Below are positions 5,889 to 8,285 of a stretch of DNA of 8,285 nt, in pieces. The position numbers were made by a program, and so were the translations under genes. Position 1 is the stretch's first letter. Each line of letters starts with the position of its first letter. This DNA comes from Muribaculaceae bacterium. GTDB taxonomy: Bacteria > Bacteroidota > Bacteroidia > Bacteroidales > Muribaculaceae. Where the stretch lies: NCBI GenBank assembly GCA_029052265.1, contig JAIDJJ010000189.1:1-8285 (forward strand), written 5' to 3'. Below the pieces are notes generated by a model, which was not told the origin of the DNA, did not search any database, and saw nothing but the letters and a program-made list of their open reading frames with translations.

Positions 5889-6508
5889 TTTTCAGCGTCT
5901 TTACCGAAAAATTCAGTTGTCGTCGCCTGTCCCTCAGCACTTATATCCTCCCGAAAGAATACCTTTTTCAAAGTTGTTAGAATCACTTTGCAATCAAGCG
6001 CGAACGACAGATTATCGACATAATATACATCAAGTTCAAACTTTTTATCCCACGATATATTGTTACGTCCATTTACCTGAGCCCATCCTGTGATACCTGG
6101 TCTTACCTCATGTCTGCGAGCCTGTTGAGGAGTATAACGCGACAGATACTTCACGAGCAAAGGTCTTGGTCCGATAAGCGACATGTCTCCTTTAAACACA
6201 TTCCAGAGCTGAGGCAATTCATCAATAGATGTGGAACGGACAAACCTTCCGACCTTGGTAAGACGATCCGCGTCGGGCAATAAATTACCGTCGGCATCTC
6301 TTTCATCCGTCATTGTCTTATATTTGACAACTTTAAAAATCTTACCGTCTTTACCCGGTCGTTCCTGAAAGAAGAAAGCTCCGGCGCCCTTGTTGGCAAA
6401 ATGAAGCCAAAGGGTAGTGATTGCAAGTATAGGACTCAAGACAACGAGTCCGCAACCGGAAGCAGTAATATCTATTGCCCTTTTAAAAAATAATTTATAA
6501 AGATTCAC
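5885..6508 (-). CDS. Initiating phosphoglycosyl transferase (PglC-type)
   Basis: Bacterial sugar transferase, 207 residues, of the small monotopic PglC class. These enzymes move a sugar-1-phosphate from a UDP-sugar to undecaprenyl phosphate at the inner membrane, the first step of repeat-unit assembly. An N-terminal hydrophobic re-entrant helix lies at about residues 13-36. The core motifs are FFFQERPGKDG (45-55), the catalytic Asp96-Glu97 dyad in SIDELPQLWNVFKGDMSLIGPRP, and RPGITGWAQVNGRN (136-149). The length fits PglC and is too short for WbaP/WcaJ, which carry extra N-terminal helices. The start is a GTG 9 nt after the acyltransferase stop; that stop is in the same frame and the next Met is residue 66, so no other start is reasonable. 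The stop overlaps the hydrolase start (ATGA). Sugar specificity is not visible; a diNAcBac-like sugar is plausible from context. Confidence 0.92.
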   Translation of the reverse strand: MNLYKLFFKRAIDITASGCGLVVLSPILAITTLWLHFANKGAGAFFFQERPGKDGKIFKVVKYKTMTDERDADGNLLPDADRLTKVGRFVRSTSIDELPQLWNVFKGDMSLIGPRPLLVKYLSRYTPQQARRHEVRPGITGWAQVNGRNNISWDKKFELDVYYVDNLSFALDCKVILTTLKKVFFREDISAEGQATTTEFFGKDAEK

Positions 6509-6517
6509 GTAATTATA

Positions 6518-6928
6518 TCAACCTATTATTTTACCATTTTGTACATGAATGCCTTCTCTGATTATTCGTGCCGGATTTCCAGCAACGACACAATTAGACG
6601 GGAAACTTTTTGTAACCACACTGCCACCTCCGATAACGGTTTGATTACCAATAGTTATTCCAGGCATAATGATACTTCTAATACCTATTACACAATCATT
6701 CCCAATTACGACATCAGCTCTAACATCACGACAATGATCATGAGCCAAAATCATTGACTCTCTAAGAATCCACACGTTATCACCAATGTGAACACCCTTT
6801 GGATTAATAGACTTATCGAGATGTGCGCTCCAAGCAATTCTGCAGTTTTCTCCAATATTCATCCCAAATCGTTTTCGTAAGTAAGCGGGATAAATCTTGG
6901 TTATAATAGACCACAAAAACTTACGCAT
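6518..6928 (-). CDS. Left-handed beta-helix (hexapeptide) acyltransferase
   Basis: A 136-residue O- or N-acyltransferase of the hexapeptide-repeat superfamily (maltose/serine acetyltransferase type), which works as a trimer with active sites between subunits. Residues 1-20 form a short basic, hydrophobic N-terminus. Hexapeptide coils run from about residue 24 to 105 (for example GDNVWI, GNDCVI, GNQTVIGGGSVV), ending in the characteristic VVAGNPARIIR cap at 114-124. His63 and His65 in LAHDH lie where the catalytic histidine of this family is expected. The ATG is 3 nt after the KAS III stop. Members usually use acetyl-CoA. Next to an ACP and KAS III, an acyl-ACP donor is possible, but that is inference. 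It is too short and lacks the N-terminal nucleotide-binding domain of PglD-type enzymes. Confidence 0.88.
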   Translation of the reverse strand: MRKFLWSIITKIYPAYLRKRFGMNIGENCRIAWSAHLDKSINPKGVHIGDNVWILRESMILAHDHCRDVRADVVIGNDCVIGIRSIIMPGITIGNQTVIGGGSVVTKSFPSNCVVAGNPARIIREGIHVQNGKIIG

Positions 6929-6931
6929 AAT

Positions 6932-7990
6932 TTAAATAGTTTGGATTTCCGGAATTACCATAGGTCCGAAAGTGGCACTCATTGTTGCCCAGGATAATCC
7001 GAGTCCGAATGAAGACATTATCAATCGCTGAGGAGACGATTTCAATTGATCACGTAGTCTTGTAACCATCAATGATGGGATTGACGCTCCACCGAGATTG
7101 CCATATTCCTCAAGATTGTATGGTACCTTATCTAATGGTAGTTTGAGTTTCTTAACCACCCTGTCTACTATCATCTTATTTGCCTGATGGATGAGGAAGT
7201 AATCAACATCCTCATTTCTGTCTATTCCTTCCGCTTCAAGGAATTGTTCCACAGATTTCGGTGGCTTGGATATGGCAAATGAGAACACATTCATTCCGTT
7301 GATGAGAGTATGTATCGGGGCGCGAACAATTCCGTTGCCAAAATCCTCTTCAACAAAAGATTCTGGAGTCGCCGGATTACGAAATCCACCGTGAGGGGTC
7401 ATCAATGCCTCATAACCTTTGCCTAAAGTATGGAAATCGACCACAATCTCCGGAGCTGATTCATCAAATTCGAGGGCGATCGCGGTACCGCAATCGCCGA
7501 AAAGAGGTACACGGCTTTTATCCTTTAACGACCCCATTCTCAGGGCTGTGTCTCCAATCAAAAGCAAAGCGCGTTTTACATTCCCGGAACTGATAAGATT
7601 GCCACCGACAGTAATTGCGTATAGACAACCGCAACAGCCCATGGGCATGTCAAGACAGAAAGTTGTATCAGGCAACCCCAGTCTATCCTGAAGGAGACAG
7701 GAAGTGGGAGGGGTTTTATAATCCCCGGTAACAGACTCGAAAATAAGCACATCGATCGAGCCCTTGTCCCACCCCAATTCTTCAATCAGTTTTTCAGCCG
7801 CTTTCTGACACATGTCGGAAGCACACACGGTATCAGGAGCGATGTGACGCTTTTTGATACCCACGGTATTGTTGAACACCTCAGCCTCTTCCGGCGACAT
7901 AAGATCAATATCCTCGGTTTTTACAACATTCTCAGGCACGCATGCCGATACGCCCGCCATGCGGACGTTCTGTATTCTCCACTTTGCCAC
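6932..7990 (-). CDS. 3-oxoacyl-ACP synthase III (FabH-like)
   Basis: Thiolase-fold enzyme of the KAS III family, about 352 residues. Family members condense an acyl-CoA with malonyl-ACP, or transfer acyl groups. The full catalytic triad is visible: Cys119 in MPMGCCGCLYAI, His268 in FLIHQANKMI and Asn298 in EYGNLGGASIP, matching Cys112, His244 and Asn274 of E. coli FabH. The glycine-rich C-terminal segment SSFGLGLSWA is also typical. I chose the GTG at 7990 because family similarity starts there (VAKWRIQNVRMAGVSACVP). A TTG at 8035 would add 15 residues unlike the family, and the ATG at 7960 would lose conserved ones. The gene is flanked by an ACP and an acyltransferase, so it probably makes a dedicated acyl group for a glycan rather than membrane lipid. 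The acyl substrate is unknown. Confidence 0.9.
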   Translation of the reverse strand: MAKWRIQNVRMAGVSACVPENVVKTEDIDLMSPEEAEVFNNTVGIKKRHIAPDTVCASDMCQKAAEKLIEELGWDKGSIDVLIFESVTGDYKTPPTSCLLQDRLGLPDTTFCLDMPMGCCGCLYAITVGGNLISSGNVKRALLLIGDTALRMGSLKDKSRVPLFGDCGTAIALEFDESAPEIVVDFHTLGKGYEALMTPHGGFRNPATPESFVEEDFGNGIVRAPIHTLINGMNVFSFAISKPPKSVEQFLEAEGIDRNEDVDYFLIHQANKMIVDRVVKKLKLPLDKVPYNLEEYGNLGGASIPSLMVTRLRDQLKSSPQRLIMSSFGLGLSWATMSATFGPMVIPEIQTI

Positions 7991-8046
7991 TTTGTTAGAT
8001 TGAAAATTGTGATTGATAATCAGTTGGATATGCAAATGATTGCTGT

Positions 8047-8285
8047 TCAGGCTTCGAGATCAATTCCCTGTGCAGCTACTATCTCTTTACCTTTTCCATA
8101 GGAAGTGAACCCCATGATATCCTCCGGATCAAGCATTATGTCGAAAGATTCCTCGGCAAGGCTCACGAGATTGAGCTGATGCACGGAATCCCAGAGATCA
8201 ACCGTATCTTTAGAGAAATCATCATTAAGAAGTGATGGATCAACACCAAATACTTCCACAAAAATATTGTTGTATTTTTCAATAT
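8047..8285 (-). CDS. Acyl carrier protein, 5' end beyond the window
   Basis: Small acidic acyl carrier protein that would carry an acyl chain on a 4'-phosphopantetheine arm in the cytoplasm. The frame is open to the window edge (78 codons visible plus a partial codon), so the true start lies a few codons outside; the GTG at 8259 is internal. The attachment site is the Ser in the WDSVHQLNL segment, which matches the D-S-(x)-x-x-(E/Q)-L motif of ACPs, and it is followed by the acidic helix LAEESFDI. The C-terminal part (DPEDIMGFTSYGKGKEI) resembles the stand-alone ACPs found in Bacteroidales polysaccharide loci rather than the housekeeping fatty-acid ACP. It lies 56 nt upstream of a KAS III gene, its likely partner. 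The acyl chain it carries cannot be read from the sequence. Confidence 0.87.
   Translation of the reverse strand, partial: IEKYNNIFVEVFGVDPSLLNDDFSKDTVDLWDSVHQLNLVSLAEESFDIMLDPEDIMGFTSYGKGKEIVAAQGIDLEA

Noticed and set aside
7991..8035. N-terminal extension of the KAS III from a TTG
   Set aside because: The 15 extra residues do not look like the start of the family, and a GTG at 7990 fits the conserved N-terminus.

Overview
The window looks like part of a surface-polysaccharide (capsule or exopolysaccharide) locus of a Bacteroidales gut commensal. Three things point there: the proteins resemble Bacteroidales families, the genes lack clear Shine-Dalgarno sequences, and the only good promoter match is the Bacteroidetes type (TTTG, 20-nt spacer, TAnnTTTG). 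A genus cannot be named from this sequence; Muribaculaceae or Bacteroidaceae would both fit. Every gene I can support is on the minus strand, so transcription runs from right to left.

Right part (8285 to 5301): a tight five-gene run. It holds an acyl carrier protein (5' end beyond the window), a ketoacyl-ACP synthase III, a short left-handed beta-helix acyltransferase, a PglC-type phosphoglycosyl transferase and a metallo-beta-lactamase-fold hydrolase. Gaps are 56, 3 and 9 nt, followed by an ATGA overlap. The set suggests that an acyl group is built on the ACP and transferred to a sugar, with the phosphoglycosyl transferase loading the first sugar phosphate on undecaprenyl phosphate. The assignment of roles is inference.

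Middle (5223 to 3931): a type II toxin-antitoxin module with an intact antitoxin and a YafQ-family toxin whose reading frame is broken at a T5 run. After it come about 800 nt with no intact gene, containing three families of short 7-8 nt tandem words, two small hairpins and possibly decayed coding sequence.

Left part (3930 to 1): a DegT-family PLP aminotransferase, a strong bidirectional terminator-like hairpin, a WbpM/PglF-type membrane nucleotide-sugar 4,6-dehydratase, and a small one-helix membrane protein coupled to it by ATGA. A 25-bp hairpin terminates this unit, and just beyond it lies a Bacteroidetes-type promoter directed leftward out of the window. Dehydratase plus aminotransferase would convert a UDP-HexNAc into a UDP-4-amino-4,6-dideoxy sugar. 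With the acyltransferase and phosphoglycosyl transferase this resembles a bacillosamine-type pathway in which the usual PglD-like acetyltransferase may be replaced by an ACP-dependent acylation branch.
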